Below are positions 15,722 through 24,219 of a stretch of DNA of 41,246 nucleotides, one piece after another. This DNA is from Hungatella sp. Lineage in GTDB: Bacteria > Bacillota > Clostridia > Lachnospirales > Lachnospiraceae. The stretch's first letter is position 1. Each line of letters begins with the position of its first letter. A model generated the notes under the pieces. The model did no database searches and was not told the origin of the DNA. It saw nothing but the letters and a program-made list of their open reading frames with translations. The position numbers were made by a program, and so were the translations under genes. The stretch covers positions 1 to 41,246 of the forward strand of contig JAAWHK010000014.1 in NCBI GenBank assembly GCA_022795805.1, read 5' to 3'.

Positions 15722-16654
15722 CTAATTGCCCCTCTTGGGATCCTGGGAGATATCATTGCCGAAATATTTATCCGACAGTTCCGACAGTTTCCCGGATTCC
15801 CGGATCTCGTCTATGGCCTTGTTCACCGCCTCCCTGAGACTGGCGGAGTCCTCCCCCTTCCTCATGGGAATACACACCAGGGACGCGTCCTCCGTCAGCG
15901 CCGCAATCCTTAGGTTTTTCTCCGGATGGGCGTTGATATAGTCGTAGAATGTCAGCTCCGCATTGAGTGTCGCGTCGATTCTCCCTGTGTTCAGCAGCTC
16001 AAAGGTCTGATTCAGGTCGTCCACACTGGTTACCTGAGCGCCGTAGCTCTCCGCCAGCGCCGCGTAGGTGCTGGAGATGGTGTTGGCTGTCTTCTTTCCT
16101 TTCAGGTCCTCAAAAGACTGAATCTCCATGTTGGCTCCGTCCACGATGACGGCCGTGCGGATGTAGCCGTAGGGCTCTGAGAAATCGTATTTCTCCTGCC
16201 TCTCGTCTGTTACCTCCACACCGTTTATCACAAGGTCGTACCTTCCCGCATCCAAACCCGCGAAAAGACCGTCCCACTCGCCCTCCACAAAGCTTGCCTT
16301 TACCCCCAGCTTTTCCGCGATAAGCCCGGCTACCTCCACGTCGTAGCCCACCAGCTTGTCGTCTTCATCATGGTAGGTCCAGGGAGACCAGGTCCCCTCC
16401 ATGGCCACGATGAGTTCACCCTTCTCACGGATCCTGGCCAGCTGGTCGCCCCCTTCTTCTGACGGTTCCTGATTCTCCAGCTCCCCGGAGTCTTCCCCAT
16501 CCTCCACGGCCTCACCTGCCGCCGTACTCTGATCCGCCGAATTCCCTCCGGCCTGGGATCCGCCTGTGGAACTGCTCTTGCCGGAACATCCCGAAATCCC
16601 CATCACCGCTGCCGCCAAAACGGCTGCCGCCATTAAACCGATTCTCCTCTTCAT
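15722..16654 (-). CDS. Amino acid ABC transporter substrate-binding lipoprotein
   Basis: A 310-residue family 3 (polar amino acid) binding lipoprotein. Its signal peptide ends in a lipobox MGISGC (Cys 23), followed by a Gly/Ser/Glu-rich linker to about residue 70. The binding domain shows the usual opening REKGELIVAMEGTWSPWTYH, the hinge-region GYDVEVAGLIAEKLG, and DLVINGVEVTDERQEKYDFSEPY. It resembles cystine/polar amino acid binders such as FliY and TcyA-type proteins, but the exact ligand is uncertain. AAAGGAG precedes the ATG. It is the last gene of a four-gene operon, 18 bases after the ATPase gene. Confidence 0.92.
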   Translation of the reverse strand: MKRRIGLMAAAVLAAAVMGISGCSGKSSSTGGSQAGGNSADQSTAAGEAVEDGEDSGELENQEPSEEGGDQLARIREKGELIVAMEGTWSPWTYHDEDDKLVGYDVEVAGLIAEKLGVKASFVEGEWDGLFAGLDAGRYDLVINGVEVTDERQEKYDFSEPYGYIRTAVIVDGANMEIQSFEDLKGKKTANTISSTYAALAESYGAQVTSVDDLNQTFELLNTGRIDATLNAELTFYDYINAHPEKNLRIAALTEDASLVCIPMRKGEDSASLREAVNKAIDEIRESGKLSELSDKYFGNDISQDPKRGN

Positions 16655-16672
16655 CTTTCTCCACTCCTTTCA

Positions 16673-17416
16673 TTATTCTGCGCTTCTGTTTGCCATCTGC
16701 AAAAATGCTTTTGTCCTCTCCTCCCTGGGGTTCTCAAAAAATTCTTTTGAACTTCCCTCTTCCACCACCTTTCCGTGTTCCATGAAAATCACCTTTGTGG
16801 AGACATTTCTGGCAAAATTCATCTCGTGGGTCACCACCAGCATGGTCATGCCCTCCTGGGCCAGCTCCCGCATAACCTCCAGAACCTCCCCGATAAGCTC
16901 CGGGTCCAGGGCGGACGTGGGCTCGTCGAAGAAGATGATCTCCGGATCTGTTGCCAGCGCCCTGGCGATGGCCACCCGCTGCTGCTGCCCGCCGGACAGC
17001 TGATGGGGATAATGGCTCTCCCTGTCCTTTAACCCCACCTTGGCAAGGGCCCTCCGTCCGATCTCCTCGGCCTTATCCTTCGCCGTCTTCCTGGCCACAA
17101 TCAGCCCCTCCGTCACATTCTGCAGAGCCGTCTTGTTGGCAAACAGGTTGAAGTTCTGGAAGACAAAGGCCGTCTTTCTGCGTATCCTGGCCGCATCCTT
17201 CCTGGAAGTGCGCTCCATAGGGAAGGTTTCGCCGTCAAACACCAGTGTCCCCTGATCCGCCGTCTCGAGAAAGTTTATACACCGCAGAAGGGTGGTCTTT
17301 CCCGATCCGCTGGACCCAAGTATGGCCACCACATCCCCCTTCTCAACACTCAAATCCACGCCCCTTAGAACCTCCACGTTCCCGAAGGATTTCCTCACAT
17401 CTCTGATCTCAAGCAT
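16673..17416 (-). CDS. Amino acid ABC transporter ATP-binding protein
   Basis: A 247-residue ATPase of the polar amino acid uptake family (GlnQ/TcyC type). Walker [14 protein letters not shown]-loop FVFQNFNLF, signature [16 protein letters not shown], Walker [14 protein letters not shown] and switch [10 protein letters not shown] are complete. It starts at 17416 after AGGAGGTAG; that ribosome site contains the stop of the permease gene only four bases upstream. It forms the importer with the flanking permease and binding protein. Confidence 0.95.
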   Translation of the reverse strand: MLEIRDVRKSFGNVEVLRGVDLSVEKGDVVAILGSSGSGKTTLLRCINFLETADQGTLVFDGETFPMERTSRKDAARIRRKTAFVFQNFNLFANKTALQNVTEGLIVARKTAKDKAEEIGRRALAKVGLKDRESHYPHQLSGGQQQRVAIARALATDPEIIFFDEPTSALDPELIGEVLEVMRELAQEGMTMLVVTHEMNFARNVSTKVIFMEHGKVVEEGSSKEFFENPREERTKAFLQMANRSAE

Positions 17417-17419
17417 GAA

Positions 17420-18097
17420 CTACCTCCTGTTGTAACCGTAAAAATCCAGCTTCCTCTCGCCTGCCCGCTGAAGCCAAGTGAGCACGGTGGAAAACATCAG
17501 ATAAATCAACCCCACTTCTATATACAGGGCCAGCGGCTCATATGTTCTGCCCACGATTCTCTGAGTGGTCATAAACATCTCTGTCACCGTAATATTGGCC
17601 GCCAGGGACGTATCCTTGACCATGGCGATAAGGGAGTTGGACAGGGACGGGAACGCCGTCCGCAGGGCCTGGGGCAGGATGATCCTTCTCATGGTCTGCA
17701 GATACGACATGCCCACGCAGTATCCGGCCTCCAGCTGTCCCTTGGGAACCGATTCCAGAGCCGCCCGGATGATCTCCGCGCCGTACGCCCCCTCGTTGAC
17801 GGAAAAGACAATGACCGCCGACGGAAAGGGATCCAGCACGATCCCAAGGCTTGGCAGACCGAAAAAGATGACATACAGCTGCACCAGAAGAGGCGTTCCC
17901 CGGATCACCCATATGTAGAATCTGGCGATTTCCTTTAAGATCTTTATGTTTGCAAACTGTATGAGCGCCATTATCACCGCAATCACCATGGCTATGGAAA
18001 ACGAGATGACGGTCAGGGGAATGGTGACTCTCAGGCCCGGCAGCAAAATCTTCATGAAAGAATCCGTCAAAATGCCGTATAGCCGCTCATTTATCAT
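17420..18097 (-). CDS. Amino acid ABC transporter permease
   Basis: A 225-residue His/Glu/Gln/Arg-type permease with about five membrane segments. The conserved EAA-like loop appears as ALESVPKGQLEAGYCVGMS and the following QTMRRIILPQALRTAFPSL. YIWVIRGTPLLVQLYVIFFG is the family-typical N-terminal-half motif. It is the second gene in a tight operon, 21 bases after the YczE-type gene and four bases before the ATPase gene. Confidence 0.94.
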   Translation of the reverse strand: MINERLYGILTDSFMKILLPGLRVTIPLTVISFSIAMVIAVIMALIQFANIKILKEIARFYIWVIRGTPLLVQLYVIFFGLPSLGIVLDPFPSAVIVFSVNEGAYGAEIIRAALESVPKGQLEAGYCVGMSYLQTMRRIILPQALRTAFPSLSNSLIAMVKDTSLAANITVTEMFMTTQRIVGRTYEPLALYIEVGLIYLMFSTVLTWLQRAGERKLDFYGYNRR

Positions 18098-18118
18098 ATC
18101 GTACCACCCCGTCCTTTC

Positions 18119-18763
18119 TTATGTAAGGTTTTTCATGATCCGCGCGACCGCCGTGTCCCTGAAAAAGCTGACAATAGGGCCTGTAAAGAGCGCCACGATC
18201 ACGGTTCCGATCCCTATGACGCTTCCGGTCACAATGCCCACTCCCGCGCTTATTACATCCTGGGTCACCCTGGCCCATTTATACTTGATTTTTCCGCGGG
18301 AATACGTTTCGATGACCACAGGAAGCCTGTCGTAAGGCCCTGCCCCCAGATCGCAGGCCATATAGAGAGCGACCCCGAAGCACACCACCAGAACGCCCGC
18401 TATAAGCGCAGCCGTCCGCAGGATTATATGGCTCTGCAGCCCCTGGATGGTGACCCCCATAAGGGACAACAGAAACACGAAAAATTCCACAAAATATCCC
18501 AGAAGGACCATATTGGTCAGGGTCCCTATGCCGAAGCTTTTTCGGTCAAGGATGAACACCGGAATAATCAGCACAATGTTGAACAGCACCTGGTAGGCGG
18601 CAAAGCTGATGGGCAGATGGCTGCTGACCCCCAGGTTCATACAGGTGAAGGGATCCGTCCCGAAGCTGGACAGACGAAGCAGGGCAATCCCCAGGCCCAG
18701 TATCACATTGGCCGCCAGCATCCACAGGATCCGAAGCATCAGCTTTCTTCTTTTCTCCTCCAT
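18119..18763 (-). CDS. YczE/YyaS/YitT-family membrane protein
   Basis: A 214-residue protein with about five hydrophobic segments and the family opening VILGLGIALLRLSSFGTDPF and CMNLGVSS (residues 16-48). Relatives include Bacillus YczE. Function is not established; being first in an amino acid ABC operon suggests a linked transport or export role. The ATG at 18763 follows GGGGAGAG. A promoter at 18853-18881 and an intervening terminator-like hairpin lie upstream. Confidence 0.85.
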   Translation of the reverse strand: MEEKRRKLMLRILWMLAANVILGLGIALLRLSSFGTDPFTCMNLGVSSHLPISFAAYQVLFNIVLIIPVFILDRKSFGIGTLTNMVLLGYFVEFFVFLLSLMGVTIQGLQSHIILRTAALIAGVLVVCFGVALYMACDLGAGPYDRLPVVIETYSRGKIKYKWARVTQDVISAGVGIVTGSVIGIGTVIVALFTGPIVSFFRDTAVARIMKNLT

Positions 18764-18787
18764 ATTCTAATCTCTCCCCTTTTGTGC

Positions 18788-18816
18788 AAAAAAACCCTGA
18801 GCATATGATCTCAGAG
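18788..18816 (-). terminator. Terminator or attenuator in the leader of the amino acid transporter operon
   Basis: CTCTGAG pairs with CTCAGGG (one G-T) around an 8-base loop, followed by seven T on the minus strand. It sits between the operon promoter and the first gene, so it either attenuates the operon or ends transcripts from the catabolic operon upstream. No known aptamer fits in the 30 or so leader bases before it. Confidence 0.65.
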
Positions 18817-18852
18817 CCTTTCTGCCTTTTTGCTGTCTTTTCAGCTTTTTGT

Positions 18853-18881
18853 ATTCTACACGATTTCAGGGAGTTTGTCAA
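18853..18881 (-). promoter_or_regulatory. Promoter of the amino acid transporter operon
   Basis: Consensus TTGACA (18876-18881), 17 bases, TAGAAT (18853-18858) on the minus strand. The -35 box touches the stop codon of the broken gene upstream. Confidence 0.85.
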
Positions 18882-19051
18882 TCATTAATATGACGGGGAC
18901 ACGGCCGGTCAAGCACTTTGGCCCCGACGCCGTTGCCCGCCGCGCAGCCGCATACATTCTTTGTTGTTTTCAAAAGCTGCTTAAAGGCCGGCGGATGGCT
19001 CATCCACCGAACCGTCCCCATACGAAAATATTTATGGATTGAATCTCTCAT
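18878..19051 (-). pseudogene. Stump of a TIM-barrel sugar isomerase/epimerase gene
   Basis: A 57-codon frame begins with an excellent ribosome site (GGAGGAGAG, ATG at 19051). Its first 20 or so residues, MRDSIHKYFRMGTVRWMSHP, look like the usual N-terminus of sugar phosphate isomerase/epimerase TIM-barrel proteins found in such operons. After that the sequence (FKQLLKTTKNVCGCAAGNG and on) no longer resembles the family and soon stops. It lies at the 3' end of the glycerate operon, about 30 bases after the kinase gene. I infer a deletion that removed most of an isomerase gene. The similarity is from memory of family N-termini; a genuine small protein is the alternative. Confidence 0.45.
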
Positions 19052-19081
19052 GTTCTCTCCTCCATGATAGTAAAGGATCAC

Positions 19082-20341
19082 TTATTTACAAAGGATCACG
19101 GACACGTCATTGACATTGGTCCCTGTGGCTCCCGTCATAATCAGACCGCCGATCTGCTTTAGCGCATGATAGGAATCATTGTCCCTGAGTACCTTTTCCC
19201 AGTTTATCCCCAGCTCTTTCAGCCTGTCTATCGTGGTTCCGTCCACGATTCCGCCCGCCGCGTCCGTGGGACCGTCGGTTCCGTCAGAACCTACGGAAAA
19301 AATCAGCGTGTCCCTCATCCCCTGAATGCCTGCGGCGGCGCTCAGCGCCAGTTCCTGGTTTCTTCCCCCCATTCCGTGTCCCGTGAGATTCACTATGGTC
19401 TCTCCGCCGGCGATAATCGCACAGGGCCTCTTCCACCCGTCTCTTTCCGTCTTTCCGATCCCCCGGGCGATACTGGCCATAAAGCTTCCCGCTTCCCTCG
19501 CCTGGCAGTTGAGATCCGTGGCAATAATGTGGGGCGTGTATCCAAGCTTTTGGGCATGCCTGGCAGCTGACCGGCACAGTTCCCTGACACTCCCGGTAAT
19601 CATGGAGTCCACATTTTCAATGACGGCCGGCGTCTCCTTTTTCAGTGCCTTTTCTACCTTCTCCGTAAATTCCAGCCCATATTTGTCCTTAATCCTGCAC
19701 ACATCCCCATAGGTAGAGGTATCCGCACATGCCGGGCCTGATGCGATCATCTCCATGTTATCGTCAATTATATCCGACAGCACGATCTGATAAATCTTTG
19801 ACTCCCGGCACAGCCCTGCCAGTTTGCCGCCTTTCACGGCAGACAGCCGCTTCCTTATGACGTTGATCTCCTGAATGGCGGCACCGCACTGGAGAAGCTT
19901 TTTTGTGACTTCCTGAATATTCTCCAAAGACAGTCCCTCCTCCGGTTTCTCCAAAAGGGACGATCCGCCTCCGGAAACCAGCAGAATAACGGTATCCCCT
20001 TTCTTCGCCTCCCTAAGAAGACTGACAGTCATATCGGCTCCCCGTACCGAATTATCATCCGGCACAGGATGTCCCGCCTCCACGATGGAAAAACATGACA
20101 GTTTCCCCTTTGAATGGCCGTATTTGGTGACAATCACCCCCTTTTTTATCCTGTCCCCCAGAATTGCCGATGCCGCCGATGCCATCTGCCATCCGGCTTT
20201 TCCGAAGGAGACAACGTATATATTTCCCTGCAGTGTGACTTTATGAAGGGCCTGTGCCACGGCACGGTCCGGAAGCATATCCTGGATTGAACAGGTGATA
20301 ATCTGTTTCGCATCCTCTAGCATATCGCCGCATTGAATCAT
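19082..20341 (-). CDS. Glycerate 2-kinase (MOFRL/TtuD family)
   Basis: A 419-residue glycerate kinase of the type II (DUF4147 plus MOFRL) family, which forms 2-phosphoglycerate from D-glycerate and ATP in the cytosol. Visible blocks are VVSFGKAGWQMASA near the N-terminus, EAGHPVPDDNSVRGA, LLVSGGGSSLLEKP, INVIRKRLSAVKGGKLA, and in the MOFRL part CAIIAGGETIVNLTGHGMGGRNQELALS and SVGSDGTDGPTDAAGGIVDG. The length is normal. It follows the tartronate semialdehyde reductase gene by six bases, giving two consecutive steps of one pathway. AGGAAGG precedes the ATG at 20341; another ATG six codons on lacks a ribosome site. Confidence 0.95.
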   Translation of the reverse strand: MIQCGDMLEDAKQIITCSIQDMLPDRAVAQALHKVTLQGNIYVVSFGKAGWQMASAASAILGDRIKKGVIVTKYGHSKGKLSCFSIVEAGHPVPDDNSVRGADMTVSLLREAKKGDTVILLVSGGGSSLLEKPEEGLSLENIQEVTKKLLQCGAAIQEINVIRKRLSAVKGGKLAGLCRESKIYQIVLSDIIDDNMEMIASGPACADTSTYGDVCRIKDKYGLEFTEKVEKALKKETPAVIENVDSMITGSVRELCRSAARHAQKLGYTPHIIATDLNCQAREAGSFMASIARGIGKTERDGWKRPCAIIAGGETIVNLTGHGMGGRNQELALSAAAGIQGMRDTLIFSVGSDGTDGPTDAAGGIVDGTTIDRLKELGINWEKVLRDNDSYHALKQIGGLIMTGATGTNVNDVSVILCK

Positions 20342-20347
20342 GGAACT

Positions 20348-21247
20348 TCATCCTTCCTGAACTACGGAGACACCGGACAACTTTTCATAAAACTTTATAA
20401 GCGCGGAGTGGTCCGCCTGTCCCAAGCCGTCATTGTGCAAAAGCTGCAGCATTTCCATCACCTGCGCAGTCAGAGGCAGCGGCACGCCGACGCCGTGTCC
20501 CGTATCCATGGCGTTGAGCAGATCTTTAATATGAAGGTCTATTTTAAATCCCGGCTTCACGTTTCCTCTGATCATCATCGGCACCTTTGCATCCATAACC
20601 GTGGAACCTGCCAGCCCGCCCCGGACAGCGTCGAATACCAGCCCCGGGTCAACACCGGACGCTTTGGCCAGCGTAAAAGCCTCTGCGCAGGCGGCAATAT
20701 TCAGAGCCACCACCACCTGATTGGCCAGTTTTGTGGTGTTGCCCGCACCGGCCCCGCCGCAGTACACCGCACTGCTGCCCATGCACAGTAAAATATCCCT
20801 GACCTCGTCAAATATCTCCCGCTCCCCGCCGACCATGATGGAAAGGGTGCCGTCCACAGCCTTGGGTTCCCCTCCCGACACGGGAGCATCCAGCATCTTC
20901 ACTCCTTTCTTTTCACAGTCCCTGCTTATTTCTTTTGACGCCAGGGGGGAGACAGAACTCATATCGATGAGAATTGCTCCCGGCTCTGTGCCTTCAAGAA
21001 TACCATTCTCCCCCAAAACAGCTGTCTTCACATGGGGAGAATTGGGAAGCATGGTGATAACGACGGGGTTTCCTTTTGCCGCATCTCCAGGGTTTACTGC
21101 CGCCTTTGCACCGAAAGCTTCCGCCTCCCGTACCGCCTCCGTCCTGATGTCGTAGACAGTCAATTCATATCCGGCCTTAACAAGGTTTCTGCACATGGGG
21201 ATTCCCATGATCCCGAGACCGACAAAACCAATTTTCTGATTTTTCAT
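20348..21247 (-). CDS. garR: 2-hydroxy-3-oxopropionate (tartronate semialdehyde) reductase
   Basis: A 299-residue beta-hydroxyacid dehydrogenase. The N-terminal Rossmann motif is GFVGLGIMGIPMCRNLVKAG, the substrate-binding motif is DAPVSGGEPKAVDGTLSIMVGG, and the catalytic Lys is in GNTTKLANQ. The enzyme reduces tartronate semialdehyde to D-glycerate with NAD(P)H. The family also contains 3-hydroxyisobutyrate and related dehydrogenases, but the adjacent glycerate 2-kinase and the CdaR-type regulator favour GarR/GlxR. It starts after AAAGGTGATG and lies 21 bases downstream of the GHL6-like gene. Confidence 0.9.
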   Translation of the reverse strand: MKNQKIGFVGLGIMGIPMCRNLVKAGYELTVYDIRTEAVREAEAFGAKAAVNPGDAAKGNPVVITMLPNSPHVKTAVLGENGILEGTEPGAILIDMSSVSPLASKEISRDCEKKGVKMLDAPVSGGEPKAVDGTLSIMVGGEREIFDEVRDILLCMGSSAVYCGGAGAGNTTKLANQVVVALNIAACAEAFTLAKASGVDPGLVFDAVRGGLAGSTVMDAKVPMMIRGNVKPGFKIDLHIKDLLNAMDTGHGVGVPLPLTAQVMEMLQLLHNDGLGQADHSALIKFYEKLSGVSVVQEG

Positions 21248-21268
21248 ACTGTTTTCATCACCTTTCTG

Positions 21269-23239
21269 TCAAACTCTGATTAAATAAGCTTTGTAAAGCT
21301 GATCCGTTTTCATCGAACACACAAGCCCGTCCTCATATTCTGCCGGTATAAGTCCACGGGATGTCATTTCCTCCACGCGAACGGGTCTGATCCCTTTAAA
21401 GCGAACCCTCAGGTTCTCAAGGGGGTAAGGCTTAAAGAACGTCACTCCGCTGCAGCCGGTGAGATTGATCATCTGCAGCATATATGTGGAGGGGCCGCAT
21501 TTTGCCATAAACACTTCCACCATCTCCGGCGCGTTGGTTTCCAGCACAGAAAAAAGCCTGTTTACACTCCCCATGCCGTCCAGCATCAGCTTCCTGAACT
21601 CATGATATCCCAATTTATAATACAGTGTGCCGATATTCCACGGAATATAGACATTCTTTTCCCTGTTGACCACCATCATAGCGTCGTCGGTCTCCTCATG
21701 CCCAAAACATCTCTCCGGAGGGCCGAACCTGGCTTTTTTTACTCTTGGCAGCACGCCCCTGGCGCCTTCCAAAATATGGGTACTCCTGAAAGGGCCGTCC
21801 AGAAATACCCAGCGCTTCCCCTTCCCCGCCAGATCTTCAAACATCTGTCCCGGCTCCGTCTTCACATATGTGCCCCGCACATCGTGAGTCTTCTCCAGCA
21901 GACGCACGCCGAATATCTCCTCCACCCACGTCCCCTGTTCTTCCACGGAAAGCCCTGTGGCAATAACAGAAGCCTTTGTATGTTTCAGAACCTCCATTGC
22001 CGAGTCAGACAGATGTTTCACACCGGGGAGGATTATAAACCGATAATCATCGTATTCGTTCAGTCTCTCCCCCAGCACTTCAGCCTTCACAACCGTGAAC
22101 AGGATATGCTCCTCCTTCAGCATTCGGAAAACACCCTTGTATTCGGGACACAAGTCTCTTCTTTCGTCCTCCTTCACCAGCAGCACTTCTGCCTTTACCT
22201 CCAGGCGGCTGAAATACTCTTCATACAGCTCATGGAATTTAAAGATTTCTCTCACACCGTCAAAGTTTTCATGATCCGGATATTCGTCGAACCCTCCTAT
22301 AATGCACCAGTCAAGGCTCCCGCCGCCTGCCATATTTTCGTAGAGCCTGATTCGGTTCAGCTGATCCGGCACACCCATAAACCTGTAGGGAAGGTCAACG
22401 GCATTGATGCAGCAGTTAGAAGAAATCTTGTCCCCATAACTTCCCCTGACCTCAGCCACATTATCAGAACTCTGATAGAGCCAGAACGGGAGGGGCCTGT
22501 CCACCGCGCAGTTGGATTCATCCCTGATAATATCTACGCCTGTTGCCGCATAGGTGCTGACGGCGCAGTCGGGATTGATGCTTTTGGTCAGGCGGCGGAT
22601 GCTTTGCAGCATTTCATCAACCGTCCTCTTTTTAAACTCTTTATATTTGATAAATACGGGATCATCCGGATTTTCCTCCCCCGGAAGTTCTGCGCTATAC
22701 ATTTCCCAAAATCGCTTTTTACAGTTTTCGCACTGGCAGATGCCCACATAATTGCCGCTGTAATCAAAGTCAATATAGCCGAACATATTGAAGAAGATGC
22801 CGTCCACCGGATATGTCATGAGAACTTCCCGCAGAATATCCAGGGACCGTTCCCTCTGATAAGCACCGTTCACGCATGTGGATACCGTGTCGTGATACCG
22901 AAGGGGCAGACCGTCTCGATCTCTGTAATACCAGTCGGGGTGTGCTTCATAGAAGCTTTCGTGGGTCTTGCTGAAATCAAATCTCGAAATCACGCGAATG
23001 TGGTTTTCATGGCATTTCGCCACCAGCTCCCCGAAAAAATCTCCGTCCATGTAAGGACTCTTCCACTGACAATCCAGCTTCGACGGGTAAAAAGCCGTGA
23101 TACCCCCGCACCCGATCTGAAGAGTATTCGCGTGAAAGCTTTTCAGCCATTGTATATGTCTGTCAATATCCATTGTCCCATCAATATCCCGAATATTGTT
23201 CTGAATCATCCGTATATTATTTTTCATCCACCAGGCCAT
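21269..23239 (-). CDS. GHL6-like TIM-barrel glycoside hydrolase-related protein
   Basis: A 656-residue cytosolic protein related to the hypothetical glycosyl hydrolase 6 (GHL6)/beta-galactosidase-like proteins. The N-terminal two-thirds reads as a TIM barrel: HANTLQIGCGGITAFYPSK, RVISRFDFSK, HPDWYYRD, then VDGIFFNMFGYIDFDYSG and a CQCENCKKRFWE Cys cluster, which is common in these proteins. A middle domain with VLLVKEDERRD and FIILPGVKHLSDSAMEVL resembles the beta-galactosidase trimerisation (GATase-like) domain, followed by a beta-sandwich tail. Starts at 23248 (GTG), 23239 (ATG) and 23227 (ATG) are possible; 23239 has GGAGGAG at eight bases. It overlaps the hydrolase gene by 16 bases. It has no signal peptide, so it would act on an imported compound. 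Activity is unproven. Confidence 0.8.
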   Translation of the reverse strand: MAWWMKNNIRMIQNNIRDIDGTMDIDRHIQWLKSFHANTLQIGCGGITAFYPSKLDCQWKSPYMDGDFFGELVAKCHENHIRVISRFDFSKTHESFYEAHPDWYYRDRDGLPLRYHDTVSTCVNGAYQRERSLDILREVLMTYPVDGIFFNMFGYIDFDYSGNYVGICQCENCKKRFWEMYSAELPGEENPDDPVFIKYKEFKKRTVDEMLQSIRRLTKSINPDCAVSTYAATGVDIIRDESNCAVDRPLPFWLYQSSDNVAEVRGSYGDKISSNCCINAVDLPYRFMGVPDQLNRIRLYENMAGGGSLDWCIIGGFDEYPDHENFDGVREIFKFHELYEEYFSRLEVKAEVLLVKEDERRDLCPEYKGVFRMLKEEHILFTVVKAEVLGERLNEYDDYRFIILPGVKHLSDSAMEVLKHTKASVIATGLSVEEQGTWVEEIFGVRLLEKTHDVRGTYVKTEPGQMFEDLAGKGKRWVFLDGPFRSTHILEGARGVLPRVKKARFGPPERCFGHEETDDAMMVVNREKNVYIPWNIGTLYYKLGYHEFRKLMLDGMGSVNRLFSVLETNAPEMVEVFMAKCGPSTYMLQMINLTGCSGVTFFKPYPLENLRVRFKGIRPVRVEEMTSRGLIPAEYEDGLVCSMKTDQLYKAYLIRV

Positions 23240-24198
23240 ACTTCCCACTCCTCCTTAATGCCAGCCCCCAAAGCCTGACCGGCAGCCGTAAGGATCTCAG
23301 CTTTGGGAAATAGTTCCGTTATCTGTGGATCATATCGGTCGGCTTCCGGAATAATCACCCCGTCGATATCCTCCCCCTTCAGCCCGCTGCGGTCATATAA
23401 AACAGTCTTAAGTGTCTCCAAATCGCCATATGGATTCAGCACCAGATTCACAGCCCCGGCCCGAATCAGCCATGTGCAGCCTTTTTTGTCGGGAAGATTC
23501 AGACGTCTTAACGCCACAGGGCATCTTTCTCCCCCTGGCATGTGTCTTAAGACGGAAAATACATCTCCGTGTCCCGGAATTATGATATCCGCATCTTCAG
23601 CTGCTTTCAGGATGCTTTGAACCGTGATTTCCAGGTTTTCGTTAAACCAGTATCCGTCCCTGTTCTCGAAATATTCCTCGCCCATTATGGTATCCCCAGC
23701 CACAAGGACACGCTTTTTTTCGCTCTCAAACATAAGGCCTGTCAGGCCCGGAGTGTGACCCGGAAGAGGATACAGCACCACCCGGTCACTCAGCCGGGAC
23801 GGAGCCGGCAAGAAAAGTTCGCTGTTCCCGGATGCCAGCGCCTCCATTGCTTTATCCCCTGCAGCCTTTATCCTGAAATTCTCAAAGTCATGCAGGCTGT
23901 CCTGTGACATGTAGCACACCGCATTCTCATATTTGTCCGCGTCCACCCTGTGATCTCCGTGATAGTGAGTGGCAAAAACCACGTCCACATCTTCTGGAGC
24001 CAGACAGCAGTATTTTGCCAGCTTTTTTTTCATGATCTCAAAAGGCTGGGAAGGATCAACCAGAATCACCGTCCCGTTGTCCCGTATCACCGTGGTGGTG
24101 GCCAGAACCGGATGGTATGCCTCACTGTCGCTTTCGCCCCAGTATTTATTGCGGGACAGATTTCCTATAGTCAGAAGCTTCCACTCTATTTCTCCCAT
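23224..24198 (-). CDS. Metallo-beta-lactamase-fold hydrolase with a degenerate second half-repeat
   Basis: A 324-residue protein. Residues 1-240 form a complete MBL-fold domain with metal ligands in THYHGDH (H78, H80, D82, H83), LPGHTPG (H148), VAGDT (D169) and IPGHGD (H210), so it is probably a two-zinc hydrolase. Residues 241-310 repeat the first third of the fold: the TWLIRAG..NLVLNPYG..LETLK..GLKGEDIDGVI pattern follows TTVIRDNG..ILVDPS..IMKKK..LAPEDVDVVF, but the HxHxDH motif is replaced by PEADRYD. The second copy would therefore be inactive. It starts at ATG 24198 after AGGAGGTG. It lies between the importer permeases and the GHL6-like gene; a role in opening a lactone or ester of the imported substrate is a guess. 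Confidence 0.88.
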   Translation of the reverse strand: MGEIEWKLLTIGNLSRNKYWGESDSEAYHPVLATTTVIRDNGTVILVDPSQPFEIMKKKLAKYCCLAPEDVDVVFATHYHGDHRVDADKYENAVCYMSQDSLHDFENFRIKAAGDKAMEALASGNSELFLPAPSRLSDRVVLYPLPGHTPGLTGLMFESEKKRVLVAGDTIMGEEYFENRDGYWFNENLEITVQSILKAAEDADIIIPGHGDVFSVLRHMPGGERCPVALRRLNLPDKKGCTWLIRAGAVNLVLNPYGDLETLKTVLYDRSGLKGEDIDGVIIPEADRYDPQITELFPKAEILTAAGQALGAGIKEEWEVWPGG

Positions 24199-24219
24199 TG
24201 GTCTTTCACCTCCTGTTAT

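Noticed and set aside
21602-23278. Plus-strand frame of 558 codons
   Set aside because: It is antisense to the GHL6-like gene, without a ribosome site or recognisable domain. Its length is a by-product of codon bias on the other strand.
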